Shown here: piece by piece, positions 21,219-31,968 of the stretch
Layout: every line of letters starts with the position of its first letter
Position numbering within the stretch: position 1 is the first letter of the stretch
Assembly: GCA_013054445.1 (NCBI GenBank)
Contig: JAAMPI010000199.1
Coordinates: 1-52,506 of the forward strand
Source of the DNA: Cudoniella acicularis
Taxonomy: Eukaryota > Ascomycota > Leotiomycetes > Helotiales > Helotiaceae
Length of the DNA stretch: 52,506 bases
Direction of reading: 5' to 3'
Notes under the pieces: generated by a model
The model's database searches: none
Told to the model about the DNA's origin: nothing
What the model saw: only the letters and a program-made list of their open reading frames with translations
Made by a program: the position numbers and the translations under genes

Positions 21219-21914
21219 TACGTACAAATGTCGTGCATGCAATTTAGGTTTGAGGCTCGAGATTTGGGAAGGTCGATTTGTTTAAAGTTATTTTGGGGGG
21301 ATCCGGAGGCGGCGGCGGGAGCTTGACTTGGAATCAGTGCCAGAAGCGAGATGGCGGCGATATGAATTTGTGAGCCGGTGAAGGTGAATTGGATTGAATT
21401 GAATTGTGTAGGATTGGAGGAACGTATTGTTTTGAATGTCATGCTGATGAGAGCTCGGGTGAATTCACAAGGCTCATTTCTCGCGGGTCCGAAAGATGAA
21501 GTGAGGCGGTGAAACCAACAGAGATCGGCATCCGGTGCTACAATTCGGCAGCTCAAGTATAGCTGTCCCGCAGATCATAGTTAGCAGCTTAAGTTTGTAT
21601 TTTGGGTACAGCGACAGGGTCTCAATACAATACAGGCCTGCGAGTATCAAGAGTCACAAATCACGTGGCAAGAAAAAAATGAATATTGAGTTTGAAAGGT
21701 CTGAATTGCTCTCGGAATTTTGTTTCGGTCAAAGTCCACTGTGTATGCTCACAAGCCACGCAAATCATCAAACGCTACCAAACCCAATACCGCAGAAGTG
21801 AATTGTGTATAATGTCGGTACCCTTTTCCCAACGATGCTTCCAATTTTCCCTTCCACTACCATGCTGCCATCAAAATGATCCCAAACTCCAAGAATGCCA
21901 TGTGAGATCCAAAT
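21219..21914. other. Intergenic region
   Basis: No supported gene. This is the 3' flank of the GPI-like protein gene on the minus strand. A short ATTGGATTGAATTGAATTG duplication lies near 21390. Confidence 0.4.
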
Positions 21915-22448
21915 TTACAGCAAGAGACCAGCGAAGAGGAATCCCACGACTACGACGGAACCGATTGAGACGGAGCGGCTGGAAGAGGCCTTTGACTTCG
22001 CAGTTGCGGATGGAGAAGGCGAGCCAGTGGCGGACGTAACGTTTGACTTTGGTGCGCTGGAGCCGGTGGCGGTAGTTGAAGCACCGGAACCAGTAGCCGT
22101 AGTTGTAGCTGTAGCAGAGCCGGATGGCGAAGATGAGGTCGAATTCGAGCCAGTGCCGTTGAAGCAGCCGTAATCAACCAAGGTGAGATCAGGGACTTGG
22201 GCGAGCGCGAGGGTGTTAGACATGCATTGTTCCCAGCTGCTTTTGTTGTCGTCACCGGTAACAACGCAGAAATCATAAGGGCAGCCTTGTGCGAGAGTCC
22301 CGTTGTAGAGAGGGGTGCCTGATCCGCAGCATGTTACGAGGGCGGTCTCATACGTGGAATTGATTGGAGCACCGACGATGACGCAGGCGTCTTGGTTGTA
22401 GTTGGCGGGGTTGAGGCCGTCGAGCGATGGGCAACTCGAGCTTGCCAT
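21915..22448 (-). CDS. Cys-rich protein with Ser/Thr stalk and GPI-like hydrophobic tail
   Basis: A single exon of 177 residues runs from ATG 22448 to the stop at 21915. Eight Cys fall at residues 6, 22, 40, 41, 56, 61, 75 and 95, including a CC pair, within an N-terminal domain of about 95 residues with NST, NGT and NSTS sequons. Residues about 98–160 are almost entirely Ser, Thr, Ala and Gly with Pro (TATTTATGSGASTTATGSSA), a typical O-glycosylated stalk. The last 18 residues (VSIGSVVVVGFLFAGLLL) are hydrophobic, as in GPI-anchor signals. The oddity is that no N-terminal signal peptide follows the Met (MASSSCPSLDGLNP), and the 5' flank reads like an untranslated leader, so a missing upstream exon is possible. 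The family was not recognised. Likely cell-surface if secreted. Confidence 0.7.
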   Translation of the reverse strand: MASSSCPSLDGLNPANYNQDACVIVGAPINSTYETALVTCCGSGTPLYNGTLAQGCPYDFCVVTGDDNKSSWEQCMSNTLALAQVPDLTLVDYGCFNGTGSNSTSSSPSGSATATTTATGSGASTTATGSSAPKSNVTSATGSPSPSATAKSKASSSRSVSIGSVVVVGFLFAGLLL

Positions 22449-25148
22449 TGTGATTGTTTGTTGATGTGGTTTAAGGAGTTTGGTTTGAGGTTGAGGGTGA
22501 GGTCGAGATTGAGTTCGAAAGTTGGAGAAAGGAAGGAGGGCAGGAGCCCTTTGTAGAAGCAGGAACGTTCGAGGTCAGTAAGTCAGATATTTATGTGGCG
22601 CAAGGAAGCTTCTAGTGAATGCGAACAAATTCAATATTAAATAGACACAGGTTTCGAAACGCCAAAGTTGATAATTGAAAGTGAATTCAAAGACTTTTAA
22701 AGAAACCTCCCACAGGGGCTACGATCTGTTTATAGGACTGCATCGGTGGAGCTCTCATAATTGTGTAACTCCAACAGATATTTGTGCGCAATGACTTGCA
22801 TCGCCCCCATCCAATATCCTCGGCACTGCATGACACCCTGTCAGCCACGCGGATCCTTTGAAAGCTTAATGTTGGGTAAACCGGAAATGTTTCTCAGGAT
22901 CCAACGGGTTTGTATGCTGCGCCTTCTCACCGAGAAGGATTACCGGTCGCTTGGCAGCGCACAGGCACCGTACGCGGAGTATAGCTAGATGTTTCAATTT
23001 GCAGCTCGGGGCCATTTTGAAACACGGTATTTTCTCTGAATGGGCTCAAAAAAAGACTGCAATTAACCTCGAACGTTGCAAACGCAACATGACATGGTTT
23101 CGAGTCCATTTTTATTCTGGGGAAATTTTGCTACGCCCTTCAAAAGAAATAGGTCTACGGGCTGATTAAATAGTCCGGCTGAATTGTCGTGTGACCCGTG
23201 TGAAAGCCAACAGCAATGCCCAGTGTTTTCACGGGCATGGATGAGTGATTGGTATAAAATAATTGATGACCTCACCCCAAGCTTATTTCATGTTATGAAA
23301 AAGTCAGCACGACCAAGTGTTTTGCAACGCTGCGCAAAACCAACACTTCCAGCTGCATTTCAAGGACAACGATTTACATGGACACGAGAGAGACACTAAT
23401 CGGCTTATTCAACATTTCTATTGACGCCCAAATCTAGCACAGCTTTTTCTTTCATCACTCCGTACAAATTCCCAAACTCACGTGATCTTCAAAACTGACC
23501 TAGCCTCCTCAAAATTATCCCCGAGCCTGAGGCTCTATTTAAGTATATTATTTATATCTTAAAAGAAACTCATAAATTCTAATAGTCTGTAGCTATCAGC
23601 GAAACAATTACTCTTCCTACTTGTTGAGATGCAAGAAAAGGGGCTGTTAAAAAAAATACTTTTTGTGATTTGAACGAACTGTAGGAATTGCGATACTGTC
23701 ACAAAAGGTATTTTTCTGAGACATGCAAGGTGCCTGGAGAAGTTGTTGGTGGCGATTGGATGGTTTGTTGGCGTATTTGAAAGCTCCCTAAAGTCCAGAG
23801 GATATCGCTAAATTGTAGCGCACGCCCCCTATATTTTAGCGATTGGCCCCTACTTCAAAACGACCAATGCTTACAGTACGCCAACACCGCTATGTCAGCA
23901 TGTTAGACATTGTTGGTTAATGCCGTCATTAGCCCCTATAGCACGGGAGGTCGGATACAACCAATTCAAAAATTTCCTAATTTGTACAATCTTGTTTAAG
24001 TTCTTCCCCTTTAACACAGTCATCCTCCGCACTAAGACATTATATTGCAGTATAGCCCTCTTCTTTATTGTTGATACATCAGCAGTTGTTATCAGAACCT
24101 GAGATAGTAAATTCACGCCAAGGTCATGTTACCATTGATCTTCCCACATAGGCTCAACTCCGCAAACATGAAGCTATTCCCAACTTTTTGTTTCACACAA
24201 CTCTTCGGCGAAAACGCTCTGGACATATCTTCTCTACCGATGTTTGCAAAATTCAGGGGGCGTGCTTTTGGCCCTCTGCTGTCGGAGAAGGAGATTATTT
24301 CGACTCCAACGGCCGCCTGCCGGCGTCTTCAAAGGAAATCAGCCAGTTCAGCACGATACATGGCACGATTGAGTGACGTGTTCAAATATGCTGCTCAAAA
24401 ACAATATGCGGGTAGTTCTACAGCATCACTACAATAACGCATTAAGCTAAACCTCTCTCACACGCGCAGCGCCGACAAGGAAACATCATCGCATTGTTAC
24501 CAATTGCCTCTATGTTTTCGTTAGCATCAATATACCAAAGCGAAAGACGAGGTCCTATCACTCTGGATCAACCGGAAGCTGTCGCTACACATTTCCCTTT
24601 CTGTGTGCAACTTGCCACCTGATTGGAACGCAATGCCACGTCTGAGGCTGAGAAAAGAATTAAGTCCACGCAACATACATGTGCCGCCAATCATAAACCC
24701 TTCCCTTCTGCATCTATACATTGAGCGTTTTCTTGTCCCGTGTCGTCTTCGACGACAACGAATGTCGTGGGGGCGGACAGCCAGCCCCCTTTTCCAAAAT
24801 TCGAGAGTCACGAGGTTTAGTGCCAATAGTGAAGGGAGATTCGGTAGCTGAACCGTTGGATATTTTCTTCCTGGGTCTCTTCATGGCTGTGATTCATGGG
24901 TTCCGAGAGAGAGGCATGCGCGTCGTGAAGATCTTCCCCGCATACGCATATTGGAAGCACAAAAGGAAAAGATCTTTTTGGAATTTTTTGCGAATGGACT
25001 TCTGTCCTGTGGAGTCTTTAAATCAGGAGACGGTCTGCTTTTATAAGAAACTGGATCACCATTCACAGATCTCATATGCACTCAACATTTTGATTCCTCT
25101 CCATTTTAAAAAGACTTCGCAGAATCAATTCAATCAAGCGAGATCAAC
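22449..25148. other. Long gene-poor region
   Basis: About 2.7 kb holds no gene that can be supported. At 23805–23875 there are CGCTAAATTGTAGCG and TTTTAGCGATTGG stretches that look like a transposon end. They lie next to a 73-codon minus-strand frame (23895–24116) of unknown identity. The last part is the promoter region of the gene at 25149. Confidence 0.4.
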
Positions 25149-27399
25149 ATGCCAGCATCACTTGCAGACCTCCCAGATGGTGTCGGTCAAGGTTTGGAAC
25201 CTCGTCGGCCGCTGTAAGACCGCACCGGACCCTGACTTCATTATACACCTGAATATTAACTGTCACAAGTTATTTGCCCCCTCACGCAAATCGAACCAAG
25301 AACATGTTCCATTGCTCCTATCACACATCCCAACCAAGCTTCAAGAAAATCCAAGAATCAATTCCGCCCCCGGCAAGTCTCCTGGAATCGTTGACCTTTG
25401 CGATTGCATTCATCGACCAGGGTATTCATGCTTCCCGAACTATAGACGAGGTATGTGCAACCCATAGTCATACAAAAATACTGGCAAGACTTTCAAGCGA
25501 ACACAGCACTAACAATGTGGTAGAAATACGAAATCCTGGAGAAAAGATATCAAGCGGCAACAGACATAATCAGCAATGATCTCACCGAACTGGAAAAGAT
25601 CCGAGGAGAAACAATATCTCGGCGTTCTCGAATCATTGAGCTTGAAGATGAGCTTGTCGTACAGAAAAGGCTCAGTGAGAGACTGCGACTTAACTTGATC
25701 AAAGCTGGAGATGGAACCATAGCGGTTGATGGTCCGGAGACCCCTAAGTCGATAGAAGTACAGGAAAAGCTCGACAAAGCCACGGCACGTGCGAAGGAGT
25801 TCGAGGGCAAGTTCGACGAGGCGCAAAAGGAGATTGCTGATTTGAAGAGCCAGCTCGCTGCCGTGGAAAAGAACAATGCAAATTTAAAAGAAGAGACCAC
25901 TGGGCTGCAGACAAGCATTGCTGCTCAGGAGACGGAGCTATTGGCTTTGCGAAGGGAACTCGCTCAGGTGTCTGCATGTTTCGAGGAGGCAAAACACCAT
26001 CTTGATGTTGACGGCCATATCATCGCAGGTCTGCAGGACGAAAGAGGAATTTTGAAAAAGGAAAACAGGGAAAGAGCATTAGAGGTGGAGAGCATCAAAA
26101 CGGAGTATGAAGCGACTCGCCGCGCACTGAATGATGAGCTTGATAAGTCCCATGAGAACGCAGAAGCTTTGCAAGAAGAGAAGAATTTGCTTGAAGCCAA
26201 ATATCAAGATTGTGAGGAAAGGCTAGCAGCAGCCGAAAAGGCAAGAAAGGCATCAGAGGCTCAGTTTGAAGAGACGATCACGTTGTTGGAGGGGAAGCAC
26301 CGAGATTGCGAGGCAAACTTGGCAGCAGCCAGAAGAAGCAAAAAAGGCATCAGAGGCTCAGTTTGAAGAGACGATCACTTTATTGGAAGGGAAACACCGA
26401 GATTGCGAGACAAACTTGGCAACAGCCGAAGAGGCAAAAAAGGCATCGGAAGCTCAGCTTGAAGAGAAGACGACTTTGTTTGAAGCTACGCACCATGATT
26501 GCGAGGCAAATTTAACAGCAGCCAAAGAAGCAAGAAAGTCATTGAATGAGGAGAAGAACTTGTTTGAAGCCAAACATCAGGATTGTGAGGCAAGGTTGGC
26601 AGCAGCCGAGGAAGCAAGAAAATCATTGGAAGCTCAGCTTGAAGAAGCGAAGAAACCAGTCCTCCCGAACAAAGTCGTGAGTTTATTATCCCCTCGTGTC
26701 TCCTCATAGCATCTAATGACCTATAGACTCTCCGAAACCCCATTGCAATTGCAGGGAGCTTGACAGGTGCGCTCACTAAAATCGACGACGTCTTCTTCCA
26801 ACTCGACCTCCCATTTGCTGTCACCTTGTACGGCCATGCCAGCACAAAGATCTTCGTGACAGACAACGGGATGCTCTGTTTAGATAAAGGAACGGACGCG
26901 GTGAACCATCGAATAGGCCAGGTTCTACCGTCTCGCGATGGAATTCCTCCATATTCGCTGTTCCCCTTCTGGACCGACTTAATGATTTGTGAGGGCAAAC
27001 CTCATGGAATCTACTACGAGATTGTGGGAGAGACCGGTGCGAGAACTCTCACGGTCGAATGGTATGTTACGCGTTATGGCCAGGAAGACCAGTACTTCCA
27101 CTTCAATCTGCTTCTTGAAGAAGCAAGGCCAAATGTTGTGACTTTCAAGTACTATGACGCCGTGGACAAAGGGGCACAGTGTACGATTGGTGTTCAAGGA
27201 CCTACTGGTGAGCACTTCCTTTTCTTTCTATATTTCCCCGTCTCAATTTCCTCGGGGGATGTTTTCGACGGAATCTAACTTCTTTCCAGAGTTCAAATTG
27301 TTCTCCTACAACGAGCAGAAAGTAGCTCCCGGTCTTCAGGTTGTCTTCGACACTGGTACTGCTAACGCTATGGCTGTATCCACCTTTTCAGTGGAATAA
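25149..27399 (+). CDS. Coiled-coil repeat protein with C-terminal beta-rich domain; one frame disruption
   Basis: Modelled exons are 25149–25213, 25270–25450, 25524–26676, 26727–27207 and 27290–27399, for 662 residues if one extra A near 26331 is discounted. The N-terminus is short. From residue about 83 it is a long coiled coil (KYEILEKRYQAATDIISNDL onward). Near its end are about five tandem 32-residue units of the type KASEAQFEETITLLEGKHRD followed by CEANLAAAEEA, with a 96-nt DNA period (26250, 26347, 26443, 26539). Residues about 465–662 form a beta-rich domain (VFFQLDLPFAVTLYGHASTK; LFPFWTDLM; YYEIVGETGARTLTVEWYVT). This resembles the nidogen-like, extracellular-type sheet domain seen in other fungal proteins, but there is no signal peptide. 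The frame breaks inside repeat two, where GCCAGAAGAAG replaces GCCGAAGAAG. If real, the product stops at 26366 and loses the beta domain. Introns are 50–82 nt with good borders. Confidence 0.7.
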
Positions 27400-27604
27400 A
27401 AGATTCCTTGGTATTTAAAAGATCGAAAAGGGTTTGTTGCATAGTTTTGGAGTGAATTATTAAAACTACTTCAAGAATGATCTTGCTCTCAGAATCAACC
27501 ACTTGCTTTCATGATTCATAACCGTCGCAAATCTAAGTAACCGTTGACGTTGTCTTCTCCGCTTTAGCTAGACAGTCTAGCAGCCCTCTACCATCGTTGC
27601 AGAG

Positions 27605-28080
27605 CTAGGCGTCTTTTCGGACATCTACCGCGTTTTGGATACTTTGCACCCTCATAGCTTCATCCCATATATCTCGGCTGGACTTGTCCTGTACTTTTCC
27701 GACCCAAGCAAAAGTCTCCAGAAGCACTTTAGCATCGCACCAATTTGATAGTGAAAGCTGCGAAGCCCCTTGAACAATAGAACAGATAAACCGTAATTTT
27801 TCGGTTGGGTCGAGGACAAGAGAACCCGCGAGAAAAGGAGGCAGAGATGTGGTAGGCGCATAGAATCAGTACCGAAGCTCTCCATTTGGAGACAAGACTT
27901 CAGCTGCCATATTAAATGCTTACTTATCGACGAGACTAAAAAGTCGTTCTGGATGATACCGACGTAGAGTAAGACGCCTAGAAAACATGCCTTGAGAAGC
28001 TGGTCTCTTGATCCGCTTATGTAGTCACAATTCTCGGTATGCTTCTATGTCCGCAGCATGTGCTAGGGACCGGACATAAG
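27605..28080 (-). pseudogene. Relic of a fungal-specific transcription-factor C-terminal domain
   Basis: The minus strand reads, in shifting frames, SLAHAADIEAYREL, then RDQLLKACFLGVLLYVGIIQ and HLIWQLKSCLQ, then LPPFLAGSLVLDPTEKLRFI and SSRDIWDEAMRVQS, stopping at TAG 27607–27605. The order of an L-YLG helix, a LIxQLKSCL helix and a PLFLAG-like motif with a downstream W-x-x-x-M segment is typical of the C-terminal fungal_trans_2-type region of Zn2Cys6 regulators (from memory). Frame shifts lie near 27860 and 28030. No Zn2Cys6 DNA-binding region was found upstream. It is clearly non-functional in this form. Confidence 0.4.
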
Positions 28081-28664
28081 TAGCCAATCAGCCACAAAGT
28101 CTCCGCAGGCTTCCCTCGCCTATTTACCCAAGTCTAGCCGAATTTCTAAAGCGCTTGTCCTTTTCAGGTTTGGTGCCGTTCATTTGACTAATCATATCGG
28201 GCTGAATTTAAAACCAAATGCCCTTTTGGGTATCTCTAAAGCATAGGCCGCGCGTACCAAGTAATCTCAATTACCGTAGAAACTCAACATTAACGTTTTT
28301 ATCTCCCTATTTTGCTTGTTTAACGCAGGTTATCAATTGGTCACATCACTAGCAACCGCCTTTCCGGAAGGTGAGAAAGTCGGCACACGACCAGAAAAAC
28401 CACGATTTCTGAAACTCTTTGCCCATTCCACAGGTTAACACGGCTCTTCGGCGTGGTTTGACAACTCAAGAGCCTGCAAATACGCCCCCCCGCCGCCCTC
28501 CCCTAAGTAGACAAGCGAGACAGGGGTTCGGAGTCTTTCGGACTTATCATGATCCCGCGCGGCGAGAATGGTCTGAATGGAGGTGGCTTAATGGACTGAA
28601 ATTGACGACGAAAAGTGATATAAGGAAGGCATCTTATCTCCACAATCATAACCACATTGAAATT
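28081..28664. other. Intergenic region before the solo LTR
   Basis: No supported gene. A short plus-strand frame (28419–28670) with a Pro/Arg-rich start is not recognisable. It ends at the LTR border, so a truncated gene cannot be excluded. Confidence 0.35.
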
Positions 28665-28973
28665 TGTTGAGAAAGCGATTCCAGTCACGTGCTCAGGGGT
28701 CGCTACCCGAAGGATTCTAAGGAAGCGGCTGTGATGATTACGTCTTTAGATCCTACGATGCCATTGATCATATGGGCCAAGGCATAAAGCTACTACTGTA
28801 GTTTATGCGTAGGAAGATGAGCAGGAACCTCGGTAGCATGTGGGCACCGGAAGCCTATATATATGGGACACAGCTCCCACCAAAAGCTGTTCTGTAGACT
28901 AGATTAGACCAGACTTGCAATTCACACCCTTTTAGCAACCCAACTTCACTTCCATATATCCTCAGTCGCAACA
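28665..28973 (+). repeat. Copia-type solo LTR, copy 2, with 5-bp target duplication
   Basis: The 309-bp element begins TGTTG and ends CAACA, a 5-bp terminal inverted repeat standard for Ty1/copia LTRs. It is flanked by the identical 5-mer AAATT at 28660–28664 and 28974–28978, a perfect target-site duplication. It matches the LTR at 3399–3688 throughout. No gag or pol and no second LTR flank it, so the internal region was lost by LTR–LTR recombination. It holds a TATA box, and the next start codon is 55 bp past its end. Confidence 0.9.
28856..28864 (+). promoter_or_regulatory. TATA box within the LTR, likely driving the SDR gene
   Basis: TATATATAT sits 173 bp before the SDR start codon, at the same LTR position as TATAAATA in copy 1 (3587–3594). 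Downstream are pyrimidine- and CA-rich leader-like sequences (CTCCCACCAAAAG, ACCCTTTTAGCAACCC). Initiation here is inferred, not shown. Confidence 0.5.
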
Positions 28974-29028
28974 AAATTACCCTATCTCCACCTCAAATAA
29001 ACCATATTTCCAACCAAAGTCATACAAA

Positions 29029-30167
29029 ATGGCCGCGATTTCCACTCAACCATTGCCTGCTGACTATTTTGTCAAGATACATCAATTTACCCAAACGGTA
29101 CACCGCGATCAATATCCTTCGATAGACCCGGCATCGCCCAAGCTGTCGCAGAAAGGAAAGACTATTATTGTCACCGGTGCGAGCCAAGGCATAGGCAAGG
29201 TAAGTTTATATCTCCCTTTCTATACCTATCTGCCTGTATATTAATATGACCCTCGGACAGGCCATTGCCCTTGCATTTGCGAAAGCAGACGCGGGTCGAA
29301 TTGTCATTGCGAGTCGCCGTGCCGAAAAGCTCGAGGTAACTAAACAAGAGTTGCTCAAGATCAACCCCAATGTTGATATCTTGGTTATCCCAACGGATAC
29401 CACTTCTGAAAATAGCGTGAACCATCTGGAAGAGACTGTCAAGTCTAAGTTCGGGATCCCCGATGTCCTAGTCAATGGTGCCGGTCTCTGGTCGTCCACG
29501 GAAACAATTGGAGAGAGCAAACCGAAGGAATGGTGGGCGGATTTTGTAAGATACCTTCGTCCTGGCTTTCTGATACACGAGAGAACATGCGGCTAACTGA
29601 TTACTTAACTGTGTCTAGGAAGTCAACGTCAAAGGAAGCTACCTCATGAGCAGATCATTTCTCAGGCTAGTCGGTTTGGATAGAGAAGCAACTATCGTCA
29701 ATGTTAATACCTGGGGAATGCTCGCGACAAGGCCGACAGGTAGTAGTTACTTCATTAGCAAACTTGCTCTAGGTAGATTGTCGGAAGCTATTCCTTTGGC
29801 ATATCCTAAAGTTTCCTCGATGAGCTATCATCCTGGTATGATATATACCGATATGGCACACGATCATCCAGAAGTCCTCCATTTCTGTGAGGACACAGGT
29901 AAGTTAATTTTACTGCCGTCTCCGATTTCGTTTTCCATACCAAATTCATCAGTCAGGCTACTGTAGCTGATCTTGGGATTTAAAGTTGAACTCGCTGCCG
30001 GCGCTGCCGTGTACTTGGCCTCGCCACAGGCGCAATTCTTGAGTGGGCGGTATATGTCTGCCAACTGGGATGTGGATGAATTGGAAGCAAGGAAAGATGA
30101 GGTCATCGAGAAGAACCTACTGATCATGGACCTGAAAGGAGAATTTGGGAGTGGTCTGTTCGCATAG
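29029..30167 (+). CDS. Short-chain dehydrogenase/reductase (SDR)
   Basis: Exons 29029–29199, 29261–29545, 29619–29898 and 29986–30167 give 305 residues with no frame disruption; introns are 61, 73 and 87 nt. The Rossmann fold is complete: IIVTGASQGIGK (cofactor loop, residues about 46–57), an SRR after the second strand that favours NADP(H), VLVNGAGLW (NAG-type motif) and the active site Tyr196-Phe-Ile-Ser-Lys200 within SSYFISK. The usual catalytic Ser 13 residues before the Tyr is Thr183 (NVNTWGML), which may still work. The C-terminus ends KGEFGSGLFA. It probably reduces or oxidises a small metabolite; the substrate cannot be told. The start codon lies 55 bp after a solo LTR that supplies a TATA box. 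The nearest neighbours are relics, so it has no obvious pathway partners. Confidence 0.9.
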
Positions 30168-31968
30168 GTCACCTAAGAAATAGCTCGGTGTAATTTTTGT
30201 ATTACTACCACAGCTAACTATGCTAGTATATCTTTTCAAATAGTACGTCAGGTTATATCTTTTCGCAATGACCTAACAATGTCCTTTCACTTACTATAGT
30301 GCTTATTCTTTCACCACTCACTTGAAAGTCGCACGCATCCTTTTCAGCTGCCACTTCGAGCTAGCTTGTTGCGAATAGTCTCTGTCCAACACTCACTCGA
30401 ATGCTACACATTTGCAGATTTGAGATTTCCTCCACCGCAAGACCCTAGTTTAGCTTTCCCGCTAGGGAAAAAGTTTGAAGGCGGATATAATCCGGAAAAT
30501 TCTTGATCGCAGCTTACTCGAGAAAATAGTGCGATGTCAAAAAGGTCTGTGGCTGGCAGAGGCTGGAGCTCTAAGTTGCATCTCCGGTTAGGTGTGTTTT
30601 ATGGGTCGGTAGTTCGTTATGTTCCAGGGAGCCAAGCCGCAAGATCCCTCTCGACTCCAAGGCAGACGGTGGAAACAAAGCAAATCGGAAAACGCCAGCC
30701 CATGACTACTATCTGGGATACCCAGCCCCTCCTCATTTGAAAGATATTGACTAGAAACGATTCTGCAAATAAAAGAGATAAACACAATCCTTCATCACGT
30801 CTCCGCACTAACGAACGTGCAAACTGGCAGGCTGAATACCACACAACCACAATCACTCTTAAAAAAAAATAAAAATAAAAGAACCGCTGCCACCCAGTAG
30901 ACTTCTGCTTTCATCCCACCTACCTTCAAGAATTATATACTGTATGGAGCTCCGCCCAAAAACGCGAAAAAAAAAATCAACCGTCGAGCTATTGTGCCCA
31001 TCAAGCAGGTAGGCAAGCACTCGGGATCTACGTTTTGTCCCGGCCTCGTCGCATAAGCTCTCGCTCCCTAATTGTTTCTCAGGGCAGCACGATCATTGGC
31101 TACGTATCCATCGACCGCAGGAGGAACGTGTTCGTCTTCAGGGTTTAAAGAGTCGTCAGTATCACAGCGTGATCTGGAGCGTGGCACAAGGTTAGGGTTG
31201 TTTAGTCTGAGCTCTGCGCGCTCCAAAATTGTTAGCAACGCAGCGTTAGTTGGCCTTTGGAGAACATACCTCGTGTTGTTTCTGTTGTTGAAGAGGACAA
31301 GATATTTAGATTGAGTTCAGAAAAACGCGTTTAGTGGTGGTGGGGCAGCTAAGTTAGCGGGGAGAACCTTAAGCAGACCTCACCTCACCTCAATTTAAAC
31401 TTTCACAATCACTGGAGTTCGGGGTTTTGTTGAAATTCATTCAATTCAAAATATCAATGCTTCGCTGTTTGAACTGTCAGGGCAACCCCTTCACTGTCTG
31501 CAACGCCCAGGCTTCCTTCCAAAATCAAAACCATCGACTTTTGATTGCGACTCAAGGACCATTCAACCACCATGTGTCGAATCAAACCGCTTTGAGTAAA
31601 GAGTGCATGGGCACATAGGAGTCCACATAAAAATCAATATGCAAGTACGACGGCGACAAACTTTTCATACTAGAAGGCCACCACTGAATTTTGAACATTT
31701 CCAGAGCCAATGGATCGGAATGCGGCCATTACCAAAATTCAAATCGGCCGTACTCGAGTATACCAGTGCCATGATATCCGCGATGATACAACAGTTGAAT
31801 CGGGTATCAACGAGAAGTTCCTTCGACCATAAGCAAACGTGGCGAATGTTTTGTTGATGAGGTTGCCTTCGGAATGATACAGCTTTTGGGCGACCACGAC
31901 ATTTGAGGTGGTGATGGCTTGGAATTGAAGAGCGAAACAGAAGACATAAGAGACTCGTACCAAAGGTA
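30168..31968. other. Intergenic region
   Basis: No gene recognised in 1.8 kb. There is an A-rich run at 30861–30881 and a second near 30968. The open frames here are short and unsupported. Confidence 0.45.

Noticed and set aside
3399..28973. The two LTRs as the ends of one 25-kb retrotransposon
   Set aside because: The interval contains many ordinary genes, copy 2 has its own target duplication on both sides, and no gag, protease, integrase or reverse transcriptase was seen between them.
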